A program made the position numbers and the translations under genes. The notes beneath the pieces were generated by a model, which was not told the origin of the DNA, did no database searches, and worked only from the letters and a program-made list of their open reading frames with translations. Below are positions 26,248 to 33,927 of a stretch of DNA of 64,000 nucleotides, piece by piece. This stretch comes from an uncultured bacterium (lineage in GTDB: Bacteria; Actinomycetota; Thermoleophilia; Solirubrobacterales; 70-9), in contig CAIUSP010000042.1 of the NCBI GenBank assembly GCA_903901855.1, positions 1-64,000 on the forward strand, written 5' to 3'. Every line of letters begins with the position of its first letter. The stretch's first letter is position 1.

Positions 26248-28032
26248 TTATCCGACCTCCTCTGCTTCGTCGTTGGTGCTGGTGTCAGGGGCTGCCGGAG
26301 CGGAGTCGGTGATCTCCTCGGCGTCGAACTCGTCCTTGAACATGTCCACCACCGCGCCCTCGTCCATCGAATCCACCGTTGCCGAGGCAGAAGGCGCTTC
26401 GTCGGCCTCCTCTTCCAGCAACTCGAAGGCCGGACGCAGGGGGACCCCGAAGACAGCGTGGAGGGACTCGGTGATGATCTCGGAATTCTGATCGCTCTCG
26501 ATCTTCCGCTTGTTGAACTTGGCCGACGATGGGAACCCGATCCTGATCACCGACTTCTCGCTGTCGATCGCGATTGGACGCGCACCGTGGAAGAGGGTCG
26601 AGACCATTTCGGAGTTGGAGTCGCGCACGTGCTCCACGACCGCGGGCCAGAGCGAGGTCACCCGCTCGATCTCGATCGTCACCTCGACCGATTCGCCTCC
26701 GGCTGGATCGGGAACGGACACCTCATCCTCCACGGGTGCTGAGGGCGGCTCGGCCACCGCTTCAGGCTCCGACCCGGCATCAGCCTCAGCGACCGGGGGC
26801 TCGGAAGGAGCTTCAGGGGCTGGCGCGGGGTCTTCGTCCGTCCTGGTCGGTGCCGGGGGCGTCGGTGCGGGTGAGCCCTTTCCGAGGCGAGCCTCGAGGT
26901 CCTCGATCCGGCGCGACAGCGCCTCGCGAGAGGGATCGACTCGCGGCTCGGCGATCCTGATCAATGCGATCTCGAGGCTGAAGCGGGGATCGTCTCCCGC
27001 GCGCATCGCCGAGATCGCGTTGGATAGGACGTCGATCGCTCCCACCAGTTTGGCCTCGCCGATGGTCTCGGCCTGTCCTGCGAGGCGGGCTGGATCCGAC
27101 GCGGTGACTGTGAAGGCCGCTGGGATTCCGCCGGTGGTCTTGCAGACCAGCAACTGGCGGAGGTGGGCGACCAGATCGGCAGCGAAGCGCGAAGGATCTC
27201 GGCCCGAGGACGAGAGTTTCTCGACCGCCTCGAGCGTGGCCTTGGCGTCTCCGGCACCGAGCGCATCGGTGGCCTCGAAGATCAATTCGGCATCGGCGGC
27301 TCCCAGCAGGTCGGCCACAGCCGAGGCCTCGATCGAATCCCCGCCGAAGGCGACCAGTTGGTCGAGCGTGCCGAGCGCGTCGCGGAAGCTGCCGGCAGCA
27401 GCGCGGGCGACCAGCGCCACCGCCGCGTCCTCGATCGAGATGCCCTCGCTCTCGGCGACGCGCTTCACCACCTCGCCGATCTGCTCTGGCGTAGGCCGCT
27501 GGAAGTCGAAGCGCTGGCAGCGATCGGCGATGGTCGGCATCACCTTCTGGGGCTCGGTCGTAGCGAGTACGAAGACGGTGTTGGGCGGGGGTTCTTCGAG
27601 CGTCTTCAGGAAGGCGTTCCACGCTTCCTTGGTGAGCATGTGGGCCTCGTCGAGGATGTAGACCTTCCAGTGGCCCTCGGCTGGCGCGTAGCCAACCCGA
27701 TCGCGCAACTCGCGGATGTCGTCGACCGAACGGTTGGAGGCTGCGTCCATCTCGATCACGTCCATCGAGTTGCCGCGCTCTATCGCAAGGCAGGCCTCGC
27801 ACTTGCCGCATGGCGTGAGCGTCGGGCCCTGCTCGCAGTTGAGAGACCGGGCGAGGATCTTCGCCATCGAGGTCTTGCCGGTGCCGCGGGAGCCGACGAA
27901 CAGATAAGCGTGGTGTACGCGGTTTCCCTCGATCGCGTTCGAGAGCGTCTTCACCACGTGCTCCTGGCCAACTACGTCGGCAAAGGCCTGAGGGCGGTGA
28001 CGGCGGTAGAGGGAGGTCGACTGCTCGGACAT
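26248..28032 (-). CDS. dnaX: DNA polymerase III subunit gamma/tau
   Basis: A 594-residue clamp-loader ATPase. The start is the ATG at 28032 (MSEQSTSLYRRHRPQ), where homology begins. Walker A is GSRGTGKTS (47-55); the zinc module uses Cys66, 75, 78 and 81; Walker B and sensor regions follow (VYILDEAHMLT, FVLATTEPQKVM). After the clamp-loader domains (to about 365) comes an acidic, Pro/Ala-rich linker and a C-terminal domain that would correspond to tau. I saw no obvious slippery run for a gamma-type frameshift, though this was not searched exhaustively. It lies downstream of the SRP RNA gene. Confidence 0.96.
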   Translation of the reverse strand: MSEQSTSLYRRHRPQAFADVVGQEHVVKTLSNAIEGNRVHHAYLFVGSRGTGKTSMAKILARSLNCEQGPTLTPCGKCEACLAIERGNSMDVIEMDAASNRSVDDIRELRDRVGYAPAEGHWKVYILDEAHMLTKEAWNAFLKTLEEPPPNTVFVLATTEPQKVMPTIADRCQRFDFQRPTPEQIGEVVKRVAESEGISIEDAAVALVARAAAGSFRDALGTLDQLVAFGGDSIEASAVADLLGAADAELIFEATDALGAGDAKATLEAVEKLSSSGRDPSRFAADLVAHLRQLLVCKTTGGIPAAFTVTASDPARLAGQAETIGEAKLVGAIDVLSNAISAMRAGDDPRFSLEIALIRIAEPRVDPSREALSRRIEDLEARLGKGSPAPTPPAPTRTDEDPAPAPEAPSEPPVAEADAGSEPEAVAEPPSAPVEDEVSVPDPAGGESVEVTIEIERVTSLWPAVVEHVRDSNSEMVSTLFHGARPIAIDSEKSVIRIGFPSSAKFNKRKIESDQNSEIITESLHAVFGVPLRPAFELLEEEADEAPSASATVDSMDEGAVVDMFKDEFDAEEITDSAPAAPDTSTNDEAEEVG

Positions 28033-28144
28033 TGCTGAGAGCGAGTCTATCCGCGAGGGCGGCAGTGGCCACCTCACGGTCTGCCCAACTTGCGGACAGG
28101 ACCGTGCACCCGATCTCGGAGTGAGGCTCTCGGGTGCCATCGTT

Positions 28145-28376
28145 CGTTACGGCTCGAGCCAGGCTTGCCTGCATCACACACCGGCGTTCGCTTAAGGCTG
28201 CTTCCTTCCGGATCTGACCTGGTTCACGGACCGGCGCTGCGCAGGACCTGGCCGTCAACGCCTCCCGGACGCGGGCGACACCGAGGGCTTCGACCCCTCC
28301 TTCGGGGATTCAGCCCCGCTAGAGCGGATTGCGGGTGACAGGGCACCGCTACCTCCCCGCCTAGCACGGTCCGAAG
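28145..28376 (-). ncRNA. ffs: Signal recognition particle RNA, large bacterial type
   Basis: Read on the minus strand, the region begins with the Alu-domain signature GTGCTAGGCGGGGAGGTAGC (28348-28367) and ends near CCTGGCTCGAGCC (28151-28163). The universally conserved S-domain core CAGATCCGGAAGGAAGCAGC (about 28197-28216) is the Ffh-binding loop. The presence of the Alu domain makes this the long, Bacillus-like scRNA rather than the 4.5S form. It lies about 110 bp upstream of dnaX, an arrangement also known in Bacillus. Ends are estimated to about 15 bp. Confidence 0.93.
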
Positions 28377-28412
28377 GGGAGGTTAGAGGCTGAGCGACGA
28401 CAGGGTGCTGGC

Positions 28413-29039
28413 TCAGGGGCCGAGGCGCTGGATCGTCCAGCCGCCGCTGCCATCGGGCGTGTAGGTGAAGCGGTCGTGCAGGCGGCCGATCCGGCCCTGC
28501 CAGAACTCGATCACATCAGGCTCGAGTACGTAACCGCCCCAGTTCTCGGGCCGGGGCACGTCCTCTTCACCGGCGAAGCGCTCCTCGGCCTCGGCCAGGC
28601 GCCGCTCGAGCTCATCGCGGTTCTCGATCGGCTGGCTCTGCGGCGAGGCCCAGGCTCCGAGCCGATGCAGCGGTGGGCGCGAGAGGTAGTAAGCGTCAGA
28701 CTCCTCGGCGGTTGCTCTCTTCACCGTGCCGCGGATCCGGACCTGCCGGTCGAGCTCTCTCCAGAACAGACACAGTGCGGCCACTCCCTGACCGTCGAGC
28801 TGGGCGGCCTTGTTGGAGTCGTAGTTGGTGTAGATGCGAAAACCGTCGGGACCATGGCCCCTCAACAGGACCATCCGGGCGTCGGGCATGCCCTGCGCGT
28901 CCACCGTCGAGAGACAGATCGCCTCGGGCATCGGAACCTTGTCGGCCGCGTACTCCCACCACGCGTCGAACTGCTCGAACGGATCGTCCGCCAGATCGGA
29001 TCGGCTGAGGGTGAGATCGTCTTCGCGGTGGGCTGCCAT
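28413..29039 (-). CDS. pdxH: Pyridoxamine 5'-phosphate oxidase
   Basis: A 208-residue FMN enzyme that oxidises pyridoxamine or pyridoxine 5'-phosphate to PLP. The start is the ATG at 29039 (MAAHREDDLTLSR), giving the family's usual length; the longer frame upstream is spurious. Signatures: PEAICLSTVDAQGMPDARMV, VLLRGHGPDGFRIYTNYDS (FMN phosphate site), LFWRELDRQVRIRG, and the C-terminal PENWGGYVLEPDVIEFWQ with RLHDRFTY. It stands between the SRP RNA and the divergent 3D-domain gene. Confidence 0.95.
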   Translation of the reverse strand: MAAHREDDLTLSRSDLADDPFEQFDAWWEYAADKVPMPEAICLSTVDAQGMPDARMVLLRGHGPDGFRIYTNYDSNKAAQLDGQGVAALCLFWRELDRQVRIRGTVKRATAEESDAYYLSRPPLHRLGAWASPQSQPIENRDELERRLAEAEERFAGEEDVPRPENWGGYVLEPDVIEFWQGRIGRLHDRFTYTPDGSGGWTIQRLGP

Positions 29040-29134
29040 CTGCAAGGCATGATGCCGGATACGCACCCGCGGGGAGGATTCCGGGCGGTGACCGCGGAAC
29101 TCTCTCGTATGGTGAGTGTTAGTGGAACCTAACG

Positions 29135-29953
29135 ATGCTTCGTAGACGCACCGAAATCCGACCGTTATTGCTGCTCGCCGCGGCGATGTTGTCTCTCTGC
29201 CTGCTCCTGCCATCGAGCGCAGGAGCCGTGATCAAGAAGACGGGCTGGGTCAAGGACGTGACCCTCACCGAGTACTACCCGACGCCAGAGAAGTGGTTCG
29301 TCGGCAAGAAGATCAATGCGCCCGGCCTCACCGACAAGCACCGTGCGGACTGGCTCTACTCGGCCTACGGCCTGCCGATGGAAGGGAGCGGGATCGGTCT
29401 CGACGGGCGGACCTACCACTACGCAGACGGCTACGACGTTCCCTGGGTCGGCAAGAACGGCAAGCGCGACGGCAGCTACTACTGGCTCGATGTCGGGTGG
29501 CGCAACAAGAAGGGCGCGGTGACCTTCCCCCTCGAGGGCGGCGGGTGGTCCAACGGACCCGAGGTGAAGAACCGATACAAGTCTCCGAAGGAGCGGGGCG
29601 TGCGTTTCCAGGTGGTCAAGTGGCCGATCGGCGCGTCGGGGAAGAAACTGAACTTCTGGGGATCGATCGCGGTCGATCCCGACCTGATCAAGTTCGGCAG
29701 CCGTGTCTACGTACCCGCCTACCGCAACAAGCCGGGGGGAGGCTGGTTCGTCGCTGCCGACACCGGCGGAGCCATCGACGGTCGCCACATCGACATCTAC
29801 CGGCCCCCGCCCAAGAAGAAGGGGATCGGCGGCAACTACTTCTCCTCCAAGCGGATCTGCGTCGTTCCGCCCAAGAAGGCCCTCGGGATCTGCGGCAAGG
29901 CCGCAGGTGGAACCGGCGGGGGCACTGGTGGTGGTGGCGGAGTCGGCACCTGA
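29135..29953 (+). CDS. Secreted 3D-domain protein (putative peptidoglycan-active)
   Basis: A 272-residue exported protein. The signal peptide spans about residues 1-32 (LLLLAAAMLSLCLLLPSSAG then AVIKK). Near residues 185-230 the 3D fold is visible: GSIAVDPDLIKFGSRVYVPA, GWFVAADTGG and GRHIDIY, containing the three conserved aspartates. In YuiC, MltA and resuscitation-factor-like proteins this domain cleaves or binds peptidoglycan. The middle region (TLTEYYPTPEKWF onwards) is also shared by such proteins. The C-terminus is low-complexity Gly (GGTGGGTGGGGG). The nearest downstream gene is tRNA-Val. Confidence 0.85.
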   Translation: MLRRRTEIRPLLLLAAAMLSLCLLLPSSAGAVIKKTGWVKDVTLTEYYPTPEKWFVGKKINAPGLTDKHRADWLYSAYGLPMEGSGIGLDGRTYHYADGYDVPWVGKNGKRDGSYYWLDVGWRNKKGAVTFPLEGGGWSNGPEVKNRYKSPKERGVRFQVVKWPIGASGKKLNFWGSIAVDPDLIKFGSRVYVPAYRNKPGGGWFVAADTGGAIDGRHIDIYRPPPKKKGIGGNYFSSKRICVVPPKKALGICGKAAGGTGGGTGGGGGVGT

Positions 29954-30005
29954 TCCAACGCCGGCCCGACTCTTCCGGCTAGCCTTCTCGAACCGAAGAT
30001 CTCCC

Positions 30006-30077
30006 GGGCGCGTAGCTCAGCGGGAGAGCGCTCGCCTCACACGCGAGAGGTCGCTGGTTCGAACCCAGCCGCGCCCA
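30006..30077 (+). tRNA. tRNA-Val (anticodon CAC)
   Basis: A complete cloverleaf: acceptor GGGCGCG/CGCGCCC, D-arm GCTC...GAGC, anticodon stem CTCGC/GCGAG around loop CTCACAC with anticodon CAC, variable AGGTC, T-arm GCTGG/CCAGC around TTCGAAC, discriminator A; the CCA tail is not encoded. Its 3' end is the apparent integration target of the cassette array that begins immediately downstream; partial copies of its T-arm and acceptor end recur at 30774-30797, 32657-32680, 36136-36159 and 37200-37223. Confidence 0.96.
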
Positions 30078-30104
30078 TCTTCAGGCCGTGTGATACTCCG
30101 GTTC

Positions 30105-30563
30105 TTAGCTCTCGATCATTGGCGCGGTAGCTTCTGCGATACCGGATTGAGACTGCTTCAGGAGGCCAGCTGTAACTACCTGTGTGTCCTCGTAGACGTC
30201 AAACGATTGGGCCTTGCCCCACTTAAGGCCAATGACGTGACAGCCAGGGTTGACGTAGTTGTCACCGTTGAGGAGCGTGGTGGTCGCCACCCAGCGAGCG
30301 ACGACCGTTGTGTTCCATGGTGGCCCCTTTACAAGTACGTCTGTGACGTCGAACTTGAGATCCGGAAGCACCGCACCAACTCGTCTGAGCCATCGCTCCA
30401 AGGCCTCTTTGTCATGGCGCGTTCCACCAAGTGCGTTGTTGCCTGCAAAATGATGGGTCAAGTTTGAATCAGAGATCCCGGCTAGAACCTGGTCATAGTC
30501 GTGATCTTGAACAGCCAGAAATGTTTCGCGAACTTTTTTGGTGACGATTAACTTGTAAATCAT
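30105..30563 (-). CDS. SnoaL-like/NTF2-fold protein
   Basis: A 152-residue protein resembling the SnoaL-like, NTF2-fold superfamily: an N-terminal helix (VRETFLAVQDHDYDQVLAGI), LTHHFAGNNALGGTRHDKEA, and late strands with VVARWVATTTLLNGDNYVNP and HVIGLKWGKAQSFDVYEDTQ. Such folds serve as small hydrolases, cyclases or isomerases, or are non-enzymatic; the function here is unassigned. Its stop is only 27 bp from the tRNA-Val 3' end, it is transcribed toward the tRNA, and it is the sole gene of the first cassette. A GAAAGG ribosome binding site precedes the ATG at 30563. Confidence 0.78.
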   Translation of the reverse strand: MIYKLIVTKKVRETFLAVQDHDYDQVLAGISDSNLTHHFAGNNALGGTRHDKEALERWLRRVGAVLPDLKFDVTDVLVKGPPWNTTVVARWVATTTLLNGDNYVNPGCHVIGLKWGKAQSFDVYEDTQVVTAGLLKQSQSGIAEATAPMIES

Positions 30564-30698
30564 TCGTAATTAGACCTTTCGCCTGGACGTAGAAGTGACT
30601 AATGACCGAGATCTGTTGACCGCGGATGGTTTCAGGCGATGCGGCGGGTAAGAGACCGCTCTCGTCGTTAAGGACCCCGCCGACCGGCTCGGTCACGC
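30564..30698. other. Non-coding left part of a 328-bp gap (with repeat site 1 to its right)
   Basis: The stretch 30564-30891 between the SnoaL-like and DoxX-like genes has no convincing gene. This first part is somewhat AT-richer near the SnoaL-like start, where its promoter should be. The remainder is occupied by repeat site 1 (30699-30797) and the leader of the DoxX-like gene. Confidence 0.5.
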
Positions 30699-30797
30699 GT
30701 AGCAAGCTGCCTGCGGCACAGCTCGGGGCTGTAGAAACCCTGTAGCAAACACCCCGAATCGCCCGCCAACACGGCTGTTCGAACCAGCCGCGCCCAT
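30699..30797 (+). repeat. Cassette boundary site 1 (three GTAGCAA repeats plus tRNA-Val 3' end)
   Basis: GTAGCAAG at 30699, GTAGAAAC at 30731 and GTAGCAAAC at 30742 are spaced 32 and 11 bp, and the tRNA-like core (TTCGAACCAGCCGCGCCCAT) ends at 30797, 55 bp from the third repeat. From 30742 the site is identical over 55 bases to site 2 (32626-32680). It lies at the right end of the first cassette. Confidence 0.85.
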
Positions 30798-30891
30798 CAA
30801 AAACCAGGAACCTTGCGGGGTGGTTCCAGCCGGCCTCTGCCAATGGATAGGAGAGAGGCAGTAGCACCTCGCCTGGTACTTTGGACGCGTT

Positions 30892-31287
30892 ATGACGGTT
30901 GTCGCAATCGCTATCTCGGTGCTGTTGGCACTTGTCTTCGCCCAAGCTGGCCAGAACAAGTTCAGCGGGAGCGAACTCGCCGAGGTCTGTCCGGGACACC
31001 TCGGGATCACGCCCGGCACTTATCGGCTGGTCGGCGTGCTCGAAATCCTCGCAGCGATCGGATTGATCGTCGGGGTCATTGCCGCTCCGGCGCTCGCCGC
31101 CGTCGCCTCGATCGGCCTCGCACTGCTGATGGTGGGCGCGGTGGCCCTGCACCTCCGGGCCGGTGACCCGTTCAGGATCGCGCCAGGCTTCCTCCAACGA
31201 CGGGCGGAATCGATACGAGGCTGGCTCCCTGCGGCCGCACTCGGGTTGCTGGCGATCGCAAATGCCGCGTTGATCCTGACGGACTAG
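30892..31287 (+). CDS. DoxX-like/MauE-like four-helix membrane protein
   Basis: A 131-residue membrane protein with four helices. The first carries the DoxX-type pattern VLLALVFAQAGQNKFSGSE; then YRLVGVLEILAAIGLIVGV and two further helices with LLMVGAVALHLRAGDP. DoxX-like proteins occur in thiosulfate:quinone oxidoreductase and redox-stress complexes, but most small members have no assigned role. The start is the ATG at 30892. It follows boundary site 1 by 94 bp and is followed by a core-only tRNA-end relic at 31302, so it may be a one-gene cassette of its own. Confidence 0.82.
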   Translation: MTVVAIAISVLLALVFAQAGQNKFSGSELAEVCPGHLGITPGTYRLVGVLEILAAIGLIVGVIAAPALAAVASIGLALLMVGAVALHLRAGDPFRIAPGFLQRRAESIRGWLPAAALGLLAIANAALILTD

Positions 31288-31301
31288 CCTGAACCGGCCG
31301 A

Positions 31302-31326
31302 TGGTTCGATCCCAGCCGTGCCCATG
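31302..31326 (+). repeat. Core-only relic of the tRNA-Val 3' end
   Basis: TGGTTCGATCCCAGCCGTGCCCAT differs from the tRNA-Val T-arm/3' end at only two positions over 24 bases, and it keeps the full-length T stem that the four arm-bearing sites lack. No GTAGCAA repeats are found at the expected distances to its left. It lies just after the DoxX-like gene and may mark an older cassette junction. Confidence 0.65.
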
Positions 31327-31459
31327 GCATCTGACCTAACCCGTTCTTGGTGACCTCTTGCCGGCATTCTCCAAACCGATTGACTGCCGGCGGGAGGGAA
31401 ACCATTGCGCCAATGCGGTGTTATTTAAGTTGGATGACAGAGCTAAGCAAGAGAAGCCG

Positions 31460-32575
31460 ATGATGTCTCAGCGTTTTAGCTACGCCACGGGAGCGCTCGT
31501 GATGGCCGTTACCGTCGGAGTCTTGGCATTCGCGGCAAGCAGTTCCGCTCAGGCCGGGACAGTCTGGCTATGCAAGCCAGGCATCAAGTCGAACCCCTGT
31601 GCCGTGTCGATGGGCAACACGGCCGTCTACTCAGATCGAACCACCAAGAAAGAGACGACGGCAGTGCCGAAGTCGCCGCCCGTCGATTGCTTCTACGTAT
31701 ACCCGACCGTGAGCAACCAGACGACGGGAAACGCAAACTTGCGCATTGATCCAGAAGAGATCGCCGTAGCCCAATCCCAAGCCTCACGCTTTCAGGCGAA
31801 GTGCAAGATCTACGCGCCTATGTACAGGCAGTTGACTAGGTCCAGCTCAATGCTCCATGCCGGAACCCCTACGACGCCTGCTGACATGGAACTCCCCTAC
31901 ACCGACGTCAAGGCCGCATGGAAGGAGTACCTCTCCAAGTACAACAAGGGGCGGGGGGTCATTCTGATCGGGCACAGCCAAGGAACAGCCAACCTGACGC
32001 GCCTGGTGAAAGAGGAGATCGACCCGGCTTCGAGCGTTCGGCGCAAGCTCGTCTCGGCGATGCTGATCGGCGGAGCAGTCCTCGTGCCTGAGGGCAAGGA
32101 CGTCGGTGGAAGCTTCCAGCACATTCCGCCCTGCAGGGCTGCCAACCAGACACACTGCGTGATTGCCTACAACAGCTACCTGACCGCGCCGCCCGCGAAC
32201 GGCCAGTTCGGGATCACGCTGAAGCCTGGGATGCGCGTACTGTGCGTCAACCCCAACGCACTAGCCGCCGGAGCCACCGGCTCGGCACTTCCCTACCTGC
32301 CAGCTTCGAGGCTAGCCCCAGTGCTGTCCGCAGCAGGGTTCGCCGCTCCAAGTACTCAATGGGTAAGCCTGCCGGGCATGTACTCGACCCAGTGCAAGTC
32401 GAATGCGACCCACACGTGGCTTCAGGTCAGCGATATCGGTCCGGCTGGTGACCCGCGTCCACACCTAACTCAGAGTCTTGGCCCGGCTTGGGGAATGCAC
32501 ATGACCGACATCAGCCTCAACCTCGGCTCGCTGGTCTCGCTGGCAGGCAAGCAGTCTGCAGCATGGAAGCCGTGA
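31460..32575 (+). CDS. Secreted DUF3089 alpha/beta hydrolase (lipase-like)
   Basis: A 371-residue exported protein. The start is the ATG at 31460 (MMSQRFSYATG), with a signal peptide to about residue 35 (LAFAASSSAQAG). The mature part shows VDCFYVYPTVSNQ, AKCKIYAPMYRQ and the nucleophile elbow VILIGHSQGT, the pattern of the DUF3089 group of alpha/beta hydrolases, several of which are esterases. The Asp/His of the triad lie in the C-terminal half; THTWLQVSDIG and WGMHMTD are candidates. Eight bases after the stop the first repeat of boundary site 2 begins. Paired cysteines suggest disulfides. Confidence 0.87.
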   Translation: MMSQRFSYATGALVMAVTVGVLAFAASSSAQAGTVWLCKPGIKSNPCAVSMGNTAVYSDRTTKKETTAVPKSPPVDCFYVYPTVSNQTTGNANLRIDPEEIAVAQSQASRFQAKCKIYAPMYRQLTRSSSMLHAGTPTTPADMELPYTDVKAAWKEYLSKYNKGRGVILIGHSQGTANLTRLVKEEIDPASSVRRKLVSAMLIGGAVLVPEGKDVGGSFQHIPPCRAANQTHCVIAYNSYLTAPPANGQFGITLKPGMRVLCVNPNALAAGATGSALPYLPASRLAPVLSAAGFAAPSTQWVSLPGMYSTQCKSNATHTWLQVSDIGPAGDPRPHLTQSLGPAWGMHMTDISLNLGSLVSLAGKQSAAWKP

Positions 32576-32582
32576 GCTACGC

Positions 32583-32680
32583 GTAGCAAGCCGGAATCAA
32601 GCATCTGCGTTTCTGTAGCAAACCAGTAGCAAACACCCCGAATCGCCCGCCAACACGGCTGTTCGAACCAGCCGCGCCCA
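32583..32680 (+). repeat. Cassette boundary site 2 (three GTAGCAA repeats plus tRNA-Val 3' end)
   Basis: GTAGCAAG at 32583, GTAGCAAAC at 32615 and GTAGCAAAC at 32626 repeat the 32/11-bp spacing of site 1. The 55 bases from 32626 to 32680 are identical to site 1. The first repeat starts 8 bp after the lipase stop codon. Identity with site 1 stops at the base after CCCA. Confidence 0.85.
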
Positions 32681-32703
32681 CTGCCAACCGAGGGTGGTTC
32701 GAG

Positions 32704-32811
32704 TCAGCCGGTGAACTGCGGCTTGAGCGAACGCAACCAGACGTATCGGGTCACGATGCGCGCTGTTCCGCCGGCGGGGGTATAGGTCACGCGAACCGTG
32801 ACCCTCACGCG
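32704..32811 (-). pseudogene. C-terminal remnant of a secreted/cell-wall repeat-type protein
   Basis: Between boundary site 2 and the tautomerase gene, the minus strand encodes RVTVRVTYTPAGGTARIVTR followed by a short basic tail and a stop at 32704. The beta-rich, Thr/Gly pattern resembles the last strand of secreted beta-sandwich (Ig/Fn3-like) proteins common in this class. The frame has no start or upstream body before the tautomerase gene, so it looks like a truncated relic. The assignment to a relic is tentative. Confidence 0.35.
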
Positions 32812-33254
32812 TCCCCGCTGGCTGCCTCTTCGCGAGCCGCCTTGGCTGCCGCCCGAAGTTGGGCGAAGTCGATGACCTGACCGGCAGCCCCCCAGTTGCC
32901 GTTGGGTACCTCACCGATCAGGACCCAGACCCGGAGCGGGTCGGGCTCGCCGCCGTCGGCCTCAAGGAGGAGGTCGGTGACGTCCTTGACGAGCCCGGCC
33001 TTTCGCTCCTCGTTCATCGCCCCCTCCGGAACGGTGGCATTGACCCGGTAGATCGGCACGTCGGTCGGTACGCCCGCCCGGTTGACCATCCCTTCGGGCA
33101 GCTCGTGAAAGTAGACCCAGCACTGCTGCCGAAAGAAGTCGGTGGCCGGTACGCCTTCCCAGTGCATGAAGGTGGTGGTCAGCTTCTCGGCCAGGTCCTT
33201 GCGGGTCGGCTCGTCGATTGCTCCAGTCGGGTAGGTCACGTCTAGACAGGGCAC
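32805..33254 (-). CDS. Tautomerase superfamily protein
   Basis: A 149-residue protein of the 4-oxalocrotonate tautomerase/cis-CaaD superfamily. I choose the GTG at 33254 because an AGGAG lies 7 bp upstream and because it puts proline directly after the initiator (VPCLDVTYPTG); Pro1 is the catalytic base of the superfamily. The length suggests a two-domain (fused-trimer-like) member. The substrate is not predictable. It is the last gene of the minus-strand group adh-CMD-tautomerase in the third cassette. Confidence 0.82.
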   Translation of the reverse strand: MPCLDVTYPTGAIDEPTRKDLAEKLTTTFMHWEGVPATDFFRQQCWVYFHELPEGMVNRAGVPTDVPIYRVNATVPEGAMNEERKAGLVKDVTDLLLEADGGEPDPLRVWVLIGEVPNGNWGAAGQVIDFAQLRAAAKAAREEAASGDA

Positions 33255-33309
33255 TTGGATTCTCCTATTCGGTTGTTCGTTTGTACTTGCTCGATGACGG
33301 GTTTCGGCT

Positions 33310-33927
33310 TCAGCTTTCCCCGGCTCCGTCTTCCAGGTCTTCAAATCGGGTCGCCCATGGCTCCAGCGGAATCTCCGCGACGTTAATCACGTAGCTGATC
33401 GCGTGGTACCAGCCGGATGTGATGCAGAGCTCGATGATCTGCTCGTCGTCGAGGTATTCTCGCAGCCGTCCAAAAAGGGCGTCGTCGATGGTGCTGTCGC
33501 CGTGGAGGGCATCGGCCATCGCGAAGACGGCCGCTTCGGCGGGCTCCCACACCGGGTCCTCCGGGCTTCCGCTAACCGTTGACGCGAGATGCTCGTCGGT
33601 GAAGCCGAGCGGTCGGCCGAACCCCATCACATGGACTCCCCACTCGTATTCGGCTCCGGTCAGGGCGCAGGTGCGATGAATCATCACTTCCCGCAGCCGG
33701 GGCGGAACGAGCCCCTTGCCGAGGATTCCGGCGCCCAGCGGCCTGGAGCGGGAGGCGAGCTCCTCGTGGCGACCGAGCGTGCGGAACAGGGCGAGCGGCT
33801 CCACGCCACTGCCCGGCGGCATCCACTTGGCCAGCATCGATTCGGTCTCGGGGTCGTATGGGGGCTCAAGTGCGGCGATCCTCGCCTCTCCGAGGCCGAC
33901 CGGGATCTCAGGGGTCTCGTCGGTCAC
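33310..33927 (-). CDS. Carboxymuconolactone decarboxylase (CMD)-like protein
   Basis: A 205-residue protein with the CMD/AhpD-type all-helical fold: LPPRLREVMIHRTCALTGAE followed by YEWGVHVMGFGRPLGFTDEH. This resembles the AhpD-like CxxC region, but only one Cys is present here, so a peroxidase-type dithiol seems absent; the His in GVHVMG is retained. Related proteins act as decarboxylases or lactone/peroxide-linked enzymes. The GTG start at 33927 overlaps the adh stop by 4 bp, showing translational coupling; 55 bp separate it from the tautomerase gene. Confidence 0.87.
   Translation of the reverse strand: MTDETPEIPVGLGEARIAALEPPYDPETESMLAKWMPPGSGVEPLALFRTLGRHEELASRSRPLGAGILGKGLVPPRLREVMIHRTCALTGAEYEWGVHVMGFGRPLGFTDEHLASTVSGSPEDPVWEPAEAAVFAMADALHGDSTIDDALFGRLREYLDDEQIIELCITSGWYHAISYVINVAEIPLEPWATRFEDLEDGAGES

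Noticed and set aside
26248-28032. Programmed frameshift in dnaX
   Set aside because: No slippery A-run or T-run with a following stop in the alternative frame stood out, so a short gamma product is not supported.
31360-31391. GCCGGCA / TGCCGGC inverted repeat before the lipase gene
   Set aside because: A 7-bp stem with an 18-base loop is not unusual in GC-rich DNA, with no T-run or position to support a role.
32690-32715. GGTTCGAGTCAGCCGG, another possible tRNA-end copy
   Set aside because: Similarity is limited to the T-loop and a few bases; it lacks the acceptor end CGCGCCC and any repeats at the right spacing.
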